Source of the DNA: Alcanivorax borkumensis SK2
GTDB lineage: Bacteria; Pseudomonadota; Gammaproteobacteria; Pseudomonadales; Alcanivoracaceae
Assembly: GCF_000009365.1 (NCBI RefSeq)
Contig: NC_008260.1
Coordinates: forward strand, 2,885,001 to 2,949,000
Direction of reading: 5' to 3'
Length of the DNA: 64,000 nucleotides
In this document: positions 55,658 through 64,000 of the stretch, piece by piece
Position numbering within the stretch: the stretch's first letter is position 1
Layout of the letters: each line of letters begins with the position of its first letter
Made by a program: the position numbers and the translations under genes
The notes under the pieces: model-generated
Seen by the model: only the letters and a program-made list of their open reading frames with translations
Databases searched by the model: none
Told to the model about the DNA's origin: nothing

Positions 55658-56668
55658 TTAGCGATACCCTGCGCGGTCCATCAGTTTCACCGCCTCGACC
55701 TGTAGGGCACCGGCGACACTGACGTTGAGATCATCGGCCTTGAACTCACCCCATGAGCGCACTTCTTCTGGCGGCTTCACCGACGCATTCACCGGGTATT
55801 CCAGGTTGCGGTCGGCCAACAGTTCCTGAGCCGCAGGTTGAGTCAACCACTCCAGCAGGTCCTTGGCTTTTTCCGGGTGCGGCGCATTCACAGTAACGCC
55901 CGCTCCAGAGATATTCACATGCACGCCACTGGTGTCTTGATTGGCCCAGAATAGCTCCAACGGTAGCTGTGGATTATCCCGCTTCATGCGACCGTAGTAG
56001 TACGTATTAACAATGCCCACATCGCATTGCCCTGCAACGATCGCTTCCATCAACGCGGTGTCATTGGAAAACACATCCGTGGCCAAATTAGCCACCCAAC
56101 CACGTACAATTTCCTCGGTTTTCTCTTTGCCTTGGCGCTCAATCATGGTCGCCACCAATGACTGGTTGTAAACCTTCTTAGACGTGCGCAGACACAGGCG
56201 CCCCTTCCATTGAGGGTCCGCCAGGTTTTCATAGGTGGACAACTCGCTGGGCTGTATCCGGTCGCGTGAGTAAACCAGAGTACGCGCACGCACGGTGAGG
56301 CCATACCATTGCTTTTTCGGGTCAGTGAGTGCCGCGGGGACATTGTTGCTCAGCACCTCCGACTCCACCGGGCTAAGCAGCCCTTTTTCAGCGGCGTTCC
56401 AGAGGTTACCCGCATCCACAGTAATCAGCATGTCCGCAGGGGAGCGCTCACCCTCAGCCTGTAAGCGGGCGGTAAGGGCCGCAGCGTTATCGGTGATATA
56501 ACGGATTCGCACCCCGGTTGCCTCGGTGTAGGCATCGAACACCGGTTTAATAAGATGATCATTGCGAGAGGTATAAACCACTAACTCTTCATCAGCGGCA
56601 GGCTCAGAACACCCCCACAGACCAGACGCCATAATCACGGCGCCAACTATGATGCCAAACACGCGCAT
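55658..56668 (-). CDS. Fe(III) ABC transporter substrate-binding protein (FbpA type)
   Basis: A 336-residue periplasmic binding protein. A lipoprotein-like signal ends SGLWGC. VVYTSRNDHLIKPVFDAY opens domain 1, and the paired tyrosines of the ferric-binding site appear in GIVNTYYYGRM near residue 226. It captures Fe(III) for the permease encoded next. Met 56668 is chosen since GGAG lies nine bases upstream; Met 56674 is an alternative. A weak Fur-like element lies about 30 bases further upstream. Confidence 0.9.
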   Translation of the reverse strand: MRVFGIIVGAVIMASGLWGCSEPAADEELVVYTSRNDHLIKPVFDAYTEATGVRIRYITDNAAALTARLQAEGERSPADMLITVDAGNLWNAAEKGLLSPVESEVLSNNVPAALTDPKKQWYGLTVRARTLVYSRDRIQPSELSTYENLADPQWKGRLCLRTSKKVYNQSLVATMIERQGKEKTEEIVRGWVANLATDVFSNDTALMEAIVAGQCDVGIVNTYYYGRMKRDNPQLPLELFWANQDTSGVHVNISGAGVTVNAPHPEKAKDLLEWLTQPAAQELLADRNLEYPVNASVKPPEEVRSWGEFKADDLNVSVAGALQVEAVKLMDRAGYR

Positions 56669-56695
56669 ATCCATTCGCTCCAACTATTCTCAAAC

Positions 56696-56714
56696 AGGAA
56701 TGATTATTAATTAA
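56696..56714 (-). promoter_or_regulatory. Weak Fur-box candidate
   Basis: On the minus strand ATAATCATT matches the core of the Fur consensus exactly, but the flanks match poorly (about 11 of 19). Position upstream of an Fe(III) uptake gene makes Fur control likely on biological grounds. Confidence 0.25.
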
Positions 56715-56728
56715 TGACAGTATGCCAG

Positions 56729-58012
56729 CTAATGTCGATTAGCTCTAGCGTCCCAAACGGGGGGTCTCGCTTTAGCAGGAAGGTCTGCGCTTCGCCCCAT
56801 GGCCTGACGAGCAAAGAATCCTTTCACTGGGCCCGCCTGATTTACCCAGCGCATGCCCGTGTTACGCAACCAGCGCACCGGCAGGGCGCGCTGTTCAAAC
56901 AGGGACTGGAACCCACGCATGGCATTTTGCATCAGCAAATTTTCTCCGCGACGGCGGCGCTGATAACGGGCCAACGCACTAGGGTCAGCACAGCCGGATC
57001 CCTGTTCACAGGCCCTTTTCACCTCTTCCGCCAGTACCGCCGCATCCAACAATCCCAGGTTCACCCCCTGCCCAGCCAATGGATGGATCACATGGGCTGC
57101 GTCTCCCACTAGCGCCAGCCCTGCAGATATATACTGGCTAGCGTGGCGCTCCTGAATGGGAAACACCGCTCGTTCGCTAAGCAGGGTCACAGGCCCCAGA
57201 GCGCCGCCCACAGCAGCCTGCAATTCCGCCGCAAACGCCGCTGCGTCCTTGTCTCGCAGTGCCGCAATCCGCTGCGGCCAACCGGACCAAACAATAGAAC
57301 ACTGCCTTTGATCATCCTGACCCTCGCCAGTAAATAACGGCAGCAACGCCAACGGCCCGGTTTCCATAAACACTTGCCTGGCACAACCGTCATGGGGCCG
57401 TTGCGTGGCAATGGTGGCCACCAGTGCATGGTGCCCGCTATCGCGGGGCCCACCGCTGATGCCGGCCTGCTCTCGCACTTGCGAACGGGCGCCATCGGCG
57501 CCCACTAGCAAGTCAGCCTGCCAGAACGAATCGCCACTGCGCACGGCCCATTGCCCCGTCTTGGCATCACGCCGCAAGGCATCGACCTGCACACCGCATT
57601 GCCAATCCAGCGTCGGCAAGGTTGCGGCTTTACGATACAGAGCAGCAGCCAAATGCCCGTTTTCCAATAACCAGCCCAGGCTCTTTGCCCCGATCTCTTC
57701 CGCCCGGAATAACACTTCACCGGTGCCATCCTGATCCCACACTTGCATGGCGTGATAAGGCTGCACCCGCGACAGATCTAGACAATCCCACACCCCGGTA
57801 TTACGCAACAGCCAATGGCTGGCCTCGGTAAGCGTAGATACCCGTAATTGTGCTGCGCCCTCAGGCATGGCCGGAGCAGGTGCACCGTCCAGCACGGTGA
57901 CATTAAGCCCCTGCTCCGCCAGCAGCACCGCCAGCAGCCCGCCAGTCATGCCACCGCCGACGATGACGATGTGTTGTTTTTCGCTTGCAGACGACACGCT
58001 ATTGGGATGCAC
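56729..58012 (-). CDS. ubiI: FAD-dependent ubiquinone-pathway hydroxylase (UbiI/VisC-like)
   Basis: A 427-residue flavoprotein monooxygenase. The dinucleotide fold GGGMTGGLLAVLLAEQG is near residue 19, the DG motif VGADGARSQVREQAG near residue 165, and GDAAHVIHPLAGQGVNLGLLDA near residue 305. In gammaproteobacteria the gene next to ubiH in this position is ubiI (C5 hydroxylation of the ubiquinone ring), but UbiF and UbiM are close relatives. The order ygfB-pepP-ubiH-ubiI supports the choice. Confidence 0.82.
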   Translation of the reverse strand: MHPNSVSSASEKQHIVIVGGGMTGGLLAVLLAEQGLNVTVLDGAPAPAMPEGAAQLRVSTLTEASHWLLRNTGVWDCLDLSRVQPYHAMQVWDQDGTGEVLFRAEEIGAKSLGWLLENGHLAAALYRKAATLPTLDWQCGVQVDALRRDAKTGQWAVRSGDSFWQADLLVGADGARSQVREQAGISGGPRDSGHHALVATIATQRPHDGCARQVFMETGPLALLPLFTGEGQDDQRQCSIVWSGWPQRIAALRDKDAAAFAAELQAAVGGALGPVTLLSERAVFPIQERHASQYISAGLALVGDAAHVIHPLAGQGVNLGLLDAAVLAEEVKRACEQGSGCADPSALARYQRRRRGENLLMQNAMRGFQSLFEQRALPVRWLRNTGMRWVNQAGPVKGFFARQAMGRSADLPAKARPPVWDARANRH

Positions 58013-58039
58013 GCTTTGTCCTCACGTTTTTAAGTGCTT

Positions 58040-59224
58040 TCACAATCCCATGGCCCGTTTCGCAAAACCGCTGCGCAGCCCGGGTAAAATATCCATGGCC
58101 ACTAGCCCCAGCTGGCGGCTGTGTGCAAAAAGCGGGTGCTGCAGCCGGAACAGTTCTGGCACCCAACGAGACGCCTGGCTGATCATGGCCTGATCCTTTT
58201 CCCGTTTTTGCGCGTAGGCTTGCAAGGTCACCAAGCTACCGGGATCTGAATTGCCGCCCACGGTTTGCGCCAGTGCCAACAAATCCCGCACCGCCAAGTT
58301 AAAGCCCTGCCCCGCCACCGGATGCAAGGTATGGGCGGCGTTACCGACCACCACGCCATAAGGCACCACCTGTGCACAGGCCTCGGTGAGTACCAGCGGA
58401 TAACGCTGGCGCTCGCCGATGCTGGAAAGGCGTGGCGCGCCTGCCGGGCAACGGGCCTGCAATTGTGCCAGCACTTCGCTATTCTCCAACGCCACCCAAC
58501 GGTCCACCTGCTCGCGCGGCCCCGTCCACACCAACGCCATACGCTGATCCGGCAACGGCAATAAGGCCATGGGGCCATCATTCAAAAAGCGCTCGTAAGC
58601 GATCCCTTCATGGCCAGCCGCCAAAGAGACATTGGCAATCAACGCATCGTGCCCGGTGTCATGCTCCCGCGCGCTGATCCCCAGCCACTCCCGGGTCTTC
58701 GACCGAGCGCCGTCGGCGGCGACCAATAGCGGCGTTTCGAGCACCTCACCACCGGCCAGGCTCACCTGATAGCCACCTTCAACACGACAAATACTAGACA
58801 GTGTTTCCGGTGCCCGCACTTGAATGCTCTTATCCGCAAACAAGGCGCCGAGCAGCACAAACCCCAGCCAGCGGTTTTCGACTACTGCGCCCAACTGATC
58901 CACGCCCTCTTCATGGGCGGATATGCGGGTAATGCCAAGCCGGGATTGTCGTGACACATGTACCGTATCAATGGCAGCGGCGTGCTCGCGAATGGCGTCC
59001 GCCAGCCCAAGATCACCCAACACCGACAAAGTGCCTGCGGACAAGGCCGTACTACGGGCATCAAAACTAGGAGTGAACGGCGGGGACTCTGGCAACGACA
59101 ACGGGTGGTTTTCGACTAACACCACTCTGCCCGCCCCATGATGGCGCAACAATAGCGCCAGCAAAGCACCGGCCATACCACCACCCACGATCACCAGAGG
59201 TTGCTGCGTCATTCCAACGTCCAT
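58040..59224 (-). CDS. ubiH: 2-octaprenyl-6-methoxyphenyl hydroxylase (UbiH)
   Basis: A 394-residue flavoprotein of ubiquinone biosynthesis. GGGMAGALLALLLRHHG (FAD fold), VAADGARSKTREWLG (DG motif) and GNAAHTLHPVAGQGFNLAVRD (the last has Asn where GD is usual) are visible. It lies between ubiI and pepP, the classic order. Met5 (59212) is an alternative start; neither has a good ribosome-binding site. Confidence 0.88.
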   Translation of the reverse strand: MDVGMTQQPLVIVGGGMAGALLALLLRHHGAGRVVLVENHPLSLPESPPFTPSFDARSTALSAGTLSVLGDLGLADAIREHAAAIDTVHVSRQSRLGITRISAHEEGVDQLGAVVENRWLGFVLLGALFADKSIQVRAPETLSSICRVEGGYQVSLAGGEVLETPLLVAADGARSKTREWLGISAREHDTGHDALIANVSLAAGHEGIAYERFLNDGPMALLPLPDQRMALVWTGPREQVDRWVALENSEVLAQLQARCPAGAPRLSSIGERQRYPLVLTEACAQVVPYGVVVGNAAHTLHPVAGQGFNLAVRDLLALAQTVGGNSDPGSLVTLQAYAQKREKDQAMISQASRWVPELFRLQHPLFAHSRQLGLVAMDILPGLRSGFAKRAMGL

Positions 59225-59386
59225 TTTCGCTGTCGCTATAGGGGCACCGTTTGAGGCGCAAAAATGCAGGGCGAGCTCAACATTGAAAAGTAAAAACCAG
59301 GGGCTACAGGCTCTTCAAAGCCGTACCCGCGACAACTTACTTCCCTGCTCGGCACAACGCACTCTTGACGCGTCAAGGTTAAGCGT

Positions 59387-60703
59387 TCAATTGCCTTTCA
59401 TTATCTTTTCGATATCCGCCACGTCCTTGGGCACCTCGTGGCTAAGGACTTCGCACCCGGCTTTAGTTACCAGCACATCATCTTCAATACGAATGCCAAT
59501 ACCACGCCATTGCTCATCCACGGAAGTATCATCCGGCGCCACATACAACCCCGGCTCCACAGTCAGAACCATACCCGGCTCAAGCTGACGCCATTGCTCC
59601 TGAATGCGGTAGTCACCGACATCATGCACATCAAGCCCCAACCAATGGCCGGTGCGATGCATGAAAAAGGATCGATAACCTTCAGTTTCCACCAGCTCGT
59701 TAAACTCGCCTTTTAGCAGGCCCAGGTCCATCAAACCCTGGGTAAGAATGTTCACCACCTGTTCGTGGGGCACGTTCCAGTGATTGTCCGGATGTGTGGC
59801 TTCGATGGCTGCGTACTGACTGGCTAACACCAGCTCATACAAGGCTTGCTGTGGCTTGCTGAATGTACCATTCACCGGAAAAGTCCGGGTGATATCCGAG
59901 GCGTAGTAGTCCAGCTCGCAACCCGCATCCACTAACACCAGGTCACCGTCCTTCAGTTTCCCGGTATTTTCAATGTAGTGAAGAATGCAGCTATTCGGGC
60001 CACCGCCGACAATACTCGGGTAGGCTGGGCTGCGCGCCCCATGGCGCATGAACTCGTGGATGTATTCCGCTTCCAGCTGATATTCCATCATGCCTGGCTT
60101 CACCGCCTGCATGGCCCGCACATGGGCGCCAGCGGAAATGCTGGCCGCCTTACGCATGATTTTGCCTTCCGCCGCAGATTTGAACAGTCGCTGGTCGTGC
60201 AGATGATGCGCCAAGGCCACAAATTCACCGGGCGGATGCGCCCCGCTACGCACCCGCTCGCGGATGCTGTTCACCCAGCCCATCAGGCGGCGGTCGAATT
60301 CACTATCGTGGCCAAGGTCGTAATAGACCCGCTCGCTGCCTTCGATCAGGCCCGGCAGAATTTCATCAATATCGCTGATCGGAAACGCATCGTCCGCATC
60401 GTATTCAGACACCGCCCCTTCCGGCCCGGCACGGTAACCGTTCCAAATTTCCATGGTGCGGTCGCGATCGCGACAGAACAGCACATACTCACCGTGCTCG
60501 CGCCCCGGCAGCAACACCATCACCGCCTCGGGTTCCGCAAAGCCGGTGAGGTACCAGAAATCACTGTCCTGCCGGTAGGGATACTCCACATCCCGGTTGC
60601 GGGTGCGTTCCGGGGCGGCGGGCAGAATGGCGATGCTGTTAGGCCCCATGATCGACATCAATTCCTGACGACGACTGGCGAATTCCTCACGGCTGATACT
60701 CAA
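59387..60703 (-). CDS. pepP: Xaa-Pro aminopeptidase
   Basis: A 438-residue di-manganese aminopeptidase of the pita-bread fold, removing N-terminal residues preceding proline. The family N terminus (SREEFASRRQELM) is followed by metal ligands in LVDAGCELDYYASDITRTFP, in HRTGHWLGLDVHDVG and in LTVEPGLYV and IRIEDDVLVT. It lies between ygfB and ubiH. Confidence 0.95.
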   Translation of the reverse strand: MSISREEFASRRQELMSIMGPNSIAILPAAPERTRNRDVEYPYRQDSDFWYLTGFAEPEAVMVLLPGREHGEYVLFCRDRDRTMEIWNGYRAGPEGAVSEYDADDAFPISDIDEILPGLIEGSERVYYDLGHDSEFDRRLMGWVNSIRERVRSGAHPPGEFVALAHHLHDQRLFKSAAEGKIMRKAASISAGAHVRAMQAVKPGMMEYQLEAEYIHEFMRHGARSPAYPSIVGGGPNSCILHYIENTGKLKDGDLVLVDAGCELDYYASDITRTFPVNGTFSKPQQALYELVLASQYAAIEATHPDNHWNVPHEQVVNILTQGLMDLGLLKGEFNELVETEGYRSFFMHRTGHWLGLDVHDVGDYRIQEQWRQLEPGMVLTVEPGLYVAPDDTSVDEQWRGIGIRIEDDVLVTKAGCEVLSHEVPKDVADIEKIMKGN

Positions 60704-60776
60704 AACTACTCCTTAGCGGGCACGAGTCGCTTATCGATTTTCACGTGTAGCGTCAGGCATGCTGCACCCTATATTT

Positions 60777-60855
60777 CTTTAGTGACGGGTTGGCGGTGCC
60801 TTGTCCGCTGGCGCGTCTTTAGTGACGGGTTGGCGGTGCCTTGTCCGCTGGCGCG
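60777..60855. repeat. Tandem 40-bp direct duplication at the ygfB 3' end
   Basis: A 39-base unit beginning CTTTAGTGACGGG occurs twice, at 60777-60815 and 60817-60855 (period 40), identical by eye. The right copy contains the last codons and stop of the UPF0149 gene; the left copy lies beyond the stop. Confidence 0.95.
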
Positions 60856-61409
60856 GAGTCCGGCTTGCCCTGATGGCGCATGACCAATTCAGTGTAAATC
60901 ATCAGGGCCGACATTCGGCAGTGTTCGGCCACCTGCTCATACATATCTTCTTCCGCGTCGCCGTTATCATCCGGCGTAGCCACCTGGCTGATGGCGGCCA
61001 GATCCGATAGCGCTTCCTGAACGCCCGGCAGCAGGTCCTTGTCGTGGGTATTGGCTGAACCGGTGCCAAAACCCACTAAAAACCCCTCGCTCCACTGGGC
61101 AAGCGCAGCCACTCGCAAGCCCAAGTCATCTTCATCCGCCGGCAATAGGAGCGTCAGCTCCAGGCCGGTACCCTGATAGCCTGCATGCAACTGGTCTCGC
61201 ACCGCCAACAAAGCGCCGTTCATTTCGGCGCCAAAACCCTCGGGCATATCCACATGGGCAGCCAGCACACCGAGCAACTCTTCATTATGGCTACCGTGCC
61301 CAGTCGCTAGCAGACCCGCGATTACGCCCTGCAGCTCACTGGGAGAATGTTTCACACCGGCCGCAGCCAGCCCTTGGACGAGAACCTCAAAATCAATATC
61401 GTTGGACAT
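60819..61409 (-). CDS. ygfB: UPF0149 family protein YgfB
   Basis: A 196-residue all-helical protein. The family opening DIDFEVLVQGLAAAGVKHSPSELQGVIAGLLA, the WSEGFLVGFG block near residue 105 and the C-terminal EEDMYEQVAEHCRMSALMIYTELV are visible. Usually encoded just before pepP and ubiH. A regulatory role has been reported in pseudomonads; none is assumed here. Its last ~12 codons lie in a tandem 40-bp duplication. Confidence 0.9.
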   Translation of the reverse strand: MSNDIDFEVLVQGLAAAGVKHSPSELQGVIAGLLATGHGSHNEELLGVLAAHVDMPEGFGAEMNGALLAVRDQLHAGYQGTGLELTLLLPADEDDLGLRVAALAQWSEGFLVGFGTGSANTHDKDLLPGVQEALSDLAAISQVATPDDNGDAEEDMYEQVAEHCRMSALMIYTELVMRHQGKPDSAPADKAPPTRH

Positions 61410-61518
61410 GCGTCTTTCCGTTTTCAGCAGCCGCTCTTCGGTGGCACAGCGGCCCCGGAAGCAGAGTTGGAGATTACCGGAGAAGTGTAGCCTAAGTGGC
61501 TACCATACTTGAATTTCA

Positions 61519-61547
61519 TTGACCCTTTCAGACCCCACACCTATAGT
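61519..61547 (+). promoter_or_regulatory. Sigma-70 promoter of the ZapB-like/zapA genes
   Basis: TTGACC and TATAGT are separated by exactly 17 bases (61525-61541). It lies 95 bases before the first start codon, divergent from ygfB. Confidence 0.75.
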
Positions 61548-61641
61548 ACAAAAAGCCTGCAATCCGGGTTGGGGCATCATTGCCGGACAATACCGGTAAG
61601 GTGCAGGGGTGCTACCTTAGGCGAACAGCGACCATTTTGCC

Positions 61642-61854
61642 ATGACGATGGAACAACAGCTAAGGCAACTGGAAGCCCGAGTTGATGACCTGCTACGCAT
61701 TAGCGCAAAGCTGCGTCAGGAGAACCAGGCCCTGCAAGATCGCGAGGGAAAACTGGTTGAAGAACGGGCCCAGTTACTGAAAAAGAATGATGCCGCCCGC
61801 AATAAAGTCGAGGCCATCATTTCGCGTTTGAAATCTCTCGAGCAGGAGTCCTGA
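61642..61854 (+). CDS. TIGR02449-type (ZapB-like) coiled-coil protein
   Basis: A 70-residue protein forming one continuous coiled coil (heptads across LRQLEARVDDLLRISAKLRQENQAL and on). It is of the TIGR02449 family, which always precedes zapA in these genomes, and resembles ZapB of the division site. A start at the second Met (61648) is possible. zapA begins 45 bases after its stop. Confidence 0.85.
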   Translation: MTMEQQLRQLEARVDDLLRISAKLRQENQALQDREGKLVEERAQLLKKNDAARNKVEAIISRLKSLEQES

Positions 61855-61899
61855 GCATGGCCTCCTGCCTGACCCACAGCCAATGCGGTGTAATCCGGA

Positions 61900-62211
61900 A
61901 TGTCTAACGAAAACTCCCTAGTAATTCATCTACTGGACAAGGAGTATCGCGTCGCCTGCCCCGCCGGGGAACAGGACAACCTGCTGGCGGCCGCTCGCCA
62001 CCTGGACGATCAGATGCGCAAAGTGCGCGATGCCAACGTGATCGGCCTGGAACGCATCGCCATCATGACCGCCCTGAACATGAGCCACGAATTACTCCGT
62101 GCTCGCCAGAGCGTCTCCCAAGATTCCGAAGGCGAAGCCCGGGTTCAAGCCCTGCTCGGCCGGCTGGAAGAAGAAATTCAAGCCTTCGAAGACGCCCGCC
62201 GCAGGCTCTGA
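61900..62211 (+). CDS. zapA: Cell division protein ZapA
   Basis: A 103-residue FtsZ-binding protein. The N-terminal strands read VIHLLDKEYRVACPAGEQDNLLAAARHLDDQM; the C-terminal coiled coil is long. It bundles FtsZ at the ring. It sits in the conserved ZapB-like/zapA/6S RNA/fau block. Confidence 0.93.
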   Translation: MSNENSLVIHLLDKEYRVACPAGEQDNLLAAARHLDDQMRKVRDANVIGLERIAIMTALNMSHELLRARQSVSQDSEGEARVQALLGRLEEEIQAFEDARRRL

Positions 62212-62308
62212 GCGGCGGGTTAAAAGTTCAACGTTGAAACGCGCCACTTCTCGTCGCCATACGAATCACCTTTCGCGTTTCAACTCGCAACTCTCTTCTC
62301 TGTCAAGA

Positions 62309-62338
62309 CTGACCCCGCCCCCACCGCACTGTTATAAT
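62309..62338 (+). promoter_or_regulatory. Promoter of 6S RNA
   Basis: CTGACC, 18 bases, TATAAT (62333-62338). A start near 62345 fits the beginning of the 6S stem. Confidence 0.65.
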
Positions 62339-62344
62339 ACCCCC

Positions 62345-62535
62345 AAGTGCTTCCTGGCCTGTGCGCCAGAGGGTCAGGTCCCTGAGCCGATAATGTACTA
62401 CCCGGGGGCATATATTGCCTTGCCCATGTGCATGTCCGCCTATTGAGCGGAAAGCCTGAGGGCAATGCTGCTGCCTCCACCTTGAACCTTCGGTTCAAGG
62501 GTCAAACCCACAGCGGCAGACCGGGAAGCACCCTT
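62345..62535 (+). ncRNA. ssrS: 6S RNA
   Basis: About 191 bases between zapA and fau, the conserved location. The ends pair (GTGCTTCC with GGAAGCAC). The 5' arm has GTCAGGTCCCTGAGCCGATA, matching the 6S block, and the 3' arm has the near-universal hairpin CACCTTGAACC..GGTTCAAGGGTC. The large open central region mimics an open promoter and binds sigma-70 RNA polymerase in stationary phase. Exact ends are estimated. Confidence 0.92.
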
Positions 62536-62555
62536 ATAATTACTCATGCCTTCTT

Positions 62556-63137
62556 ATGACTGCAGCCCTGCGACGGCAATTGCGCCGCCAGCTCCGGCAG
62601 CGCCGCCGCACCCTTAGCAAAGGCCAGCGCCGCCGAGCCAGTATCCGTTTCGGCCCAGCACTGGCCCGAGCCATTCAGCATCGCCCGGCCCGCCACGTGG
62701 CCATCTACCTGCCCAACGATGGCGAACTGGACCTGCAACCCGCACTGCACCATCCCCGCTTCCAACAGGCAACCACCTACTTGCCCTTTGTGGACCCGCT
62801 ACGGCTTGGTTATCTGCAGTTTCGGCTCTGGCACCACCACCACCCCATGCGCCCCAACGCCTATGGCATACAGGAGCCGGCCGTGCGTTATCGCGGCCGA
62901 GCCTTATGGGCGCTTGATGTCATTATCTTGCCGGCAGTGGCGTTTGATGAGGCGGGATACCGGCTGGGAATGGGGGGCGGCTACTATGATCGTACCTTGG
63001 AGCAACTGACAAGATACCCCCGCAGGCCACGGCTAATAGCTGCAGGGTATGATTTTCAGAAAATGGAGCAGGGCGAACTACCAGTGGCCCCGTGGGACCA
63101 GCCAGTAGATTGTATTGTTACTGCGCCGTCTGAGTGA
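62556..63137 (+). CDS. fau: 5-formyltetrahydrofolate cyclo-ligase
   Basis: A 193-residue enzyme (also called ygfA) that converts 5-formyl-THF to methenyl-THF using ATP. The family signature GYRLGMGGGYYDRTLE is near residue 131, with LPNDGELD and IILPAVAFDEAG before it. The very basic N terminus is normal. It is co-transcribed with 6S RNA in many gammaproteobacteria; here it starts 20 bases after the RNA. Confidence 0.94.
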   Translation: MTAALRRQLRRQLRQRRRTLSKGQRRRASIRFGPALARAIQHRPARHVAIYLPNDGELDLQPALHHPRFQQATTYLPFVDPLRLGYLQFRLWHHHHPMRPNAYGIQEPAVRYRGRALWALDVIILPAVAFDEAGYRLGMGGGYYDRTLEQLTRYPRRPRLIAAGYDFQKMEQGELPVAPWDQPVDCIVTAPSE

Positions 63138-63267
63138 CGGTAATACCTGCACTGTCAGCGTAACGTCGGTAATCCGGTTCATTCCCGCCATGGGTCAGGC
63201 TGCTAACAAGCACTCCCAACCCAAAAACCACGGCCAGTAGCACTAAGGCGTCCGGCTTTTTCTTCAT
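63118..63267 (-). CDS. Hypothetical 49-residue single-helix protein
   Basis: MKKKPDALVLLAVVFGLGVLV is a basic start and one membrane helix, followed by a short polar domain (GGNEPDYRRYADSAGITVTQ). GGGGAA lies seven bases before the ATG at 63267. It converges with fau and overlaps its last 20 bases. Function unknown; it could be a signal-anchored small membrane protein. Confidence 0.55.
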   Translation of the reverse strand: MKKKPDALVLLAVVFGLGVLVSSLTHGGNEPDYRRYADSAGITVTQTAQ

Positions 63268-63603
63268 TGTGTTATTCCCCAAACGGTACAGCAATATGAA
63301 AAAAATAATCAAAAGGCTTTAACAAAGCTAACACTTTAGTCTGATCCAACAGCACTGAATGCCAACTGGATCAAAATTTGATCGTTAGCAAATGTAAAGT
63401 CAAGCAGTTAGCGGTGATTGCTGACACTTCTTAACAGAAAAACACAGTAACCCTCTATCTAGAAAGATCACTTCCTACCTCAAATTCCGCTCTCTCTCAG
63501 CAGAGATGATTGTAAAATCAGCACGTTAGAGAGAGCAGGGCCGATTGCAAACTAAACAGAAGTAAAATCGGCTACGCCGAATAATCGACCAACTAAAAAA
63601 CGT
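63268..63603. other. Intergenic region, no gene seen
   Basis: AT-rich, 336 bases between the small membrane protein gene and ilvA. It contains short repeated words (GATTGTAAAATCAGC and GAAGTAAAATCGGC) but no gene or clear terminator. Confidence 0.4.
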
Positions 63604-64000
63604 TTAGTTCAAAAATAATCGGTAGGCGGGATTTTCACTTTCCTCCACCATAGGGTAAGGCACCTTCTTAAGGTCGGCTAGCAGCTTAGACTGCCTGCCT
63701 TCCTCTACCTGGAAGCCCACCAATACGCGACCGTAAGCTGCTCCGTGATTACGATAGTGGAACAGGCTGATATTCCATTTCTCACCCAAAGACTGGAGAA
63801 ACTTCATCAGCGCACCGGGGCGCTCTGGAAATTCCACTCGAAATAAGCGCTCCTGAAGGTCCTGCCGGGAAGTGTGCCCCCCCACAAGATGACGAATATG
63901 TAGCTTGGCCATCTCGTTGCCGCTCATATCCACCACTGGATAACCGCGTTCCTGCAGCTCGTTCATTAACGCCTGCAAGGCTTCACCATCAGGGCGCAGC
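63604..64000 (-). CDS. ilvA: Threonine dehydratase, biosynthetic (C-terminal part)
   Basis: Partial: the gene runs off the right end of the window. The last 131 or so codons show the ACT-like regulatory domain: VRHLVGG-type segment, then QERLFRVEFPERPGALMKFLQSLG and ISLFHYRNHGAAYGRVLVGF, ending AYRLFLN. IlvA makes 2-oxobutyrate for isoleucine and is feedback-inhibited through this domain. It lies near fau and 6S RNA as in pseudomonads. Confidence 0.93.
   Translation of the reverse strand, partial: LRPDGEALQALMNELQERGYPVVDMSGNEMAKLHIRHLVGGHTSRQDLQERLFRVEFPERPGALMKFLQSLGEKWNISLFHYRNHGAAYGRVLVGFQVEEGRQSKLLADLKKVPYPMVEESENPAYRLFLN

Overview
The window reads as a chromosomal segment of a marine gammaproteobacterium, most likely Alcanivorax or a close relative. 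This is inferred from gene content and order (ftsY-ftsE-ftsX-rpoH, thiS-thiG-trmB, metX-metW-rdgB-hemW, ygfB-pepP-ubiH-ubiI, zapA-6S RNA-fau-ilvA), from two integral-membrane fatty acid desaturases, and from several lipid-linked enzymes. No database search was possible.

Layout. 0.1-2.9 kb: SMR exporter, tRNA-Arg(CCG), and an AraC-type regulator divergent from a desaturase. 3.1-5.3 kb: three overlapping iron-uptake-associated membrane genes behind a strong Fur box. 5.3-9.6 kb: accessory genes (a two-gene unknown operon with an AbiEi-like protein, an exported HNH nuclease, a small lipoprotein, a lipase-like hydrolase). 9.8-12.8 kb: metY, a crotonase and a CBS-domain protein. 13.0-16.6 kb: an unusual pair, a 910-residue membrane protein with a cytoplasmic P-loop ATPase, overlapping an MscS-type channel gene. 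16.6-36.4 kb: mostly housekeeping (nnrS, rsmD, two M16 peptidases, ftsYEX, rpoH preceded by a perfect CIRCE element, thiS/thiG, trmB, metX/metW, rdgB, hemW). 36.5-42.3 kb: TetR regulator, mutM, a stand-alone hydantoinase A and an acyl-CoA delta-9-type desaturase.

42.5-45.5 kb is the most distinctive stretch: a decayed chromosomal integron. Five AT-richer units lie on the minus strand, separated by attC-type sites and core sites. Divergent from them is a remnant of an integron integrase gene that keeps only its ribosome-binding site, about 16 N-terminal codons and 37 C-terminal codons. One unit is a piece of an IS3-type transposase lying exactly between two core sites.

45.7-64 kb: glycine cleavage operon (gcvT-gcvH-gcvPA-gcvPB), a large Ig-like lipoprotein beside a wrecked outer-membrane protein gene, an Fe(III) ABC permease and binding protein, ubiquinone hydroxylases with pepP and ygfB, a ZapB-like gene with zapA, 6S RNA, fau, and the 3' end of ilvA running off the window. 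Two small interspersed repeat families (8.0/12.2 kb and 24.1/48.6 kb) and a 40-bp tandem duplication at the end of ygfB complete the picture.
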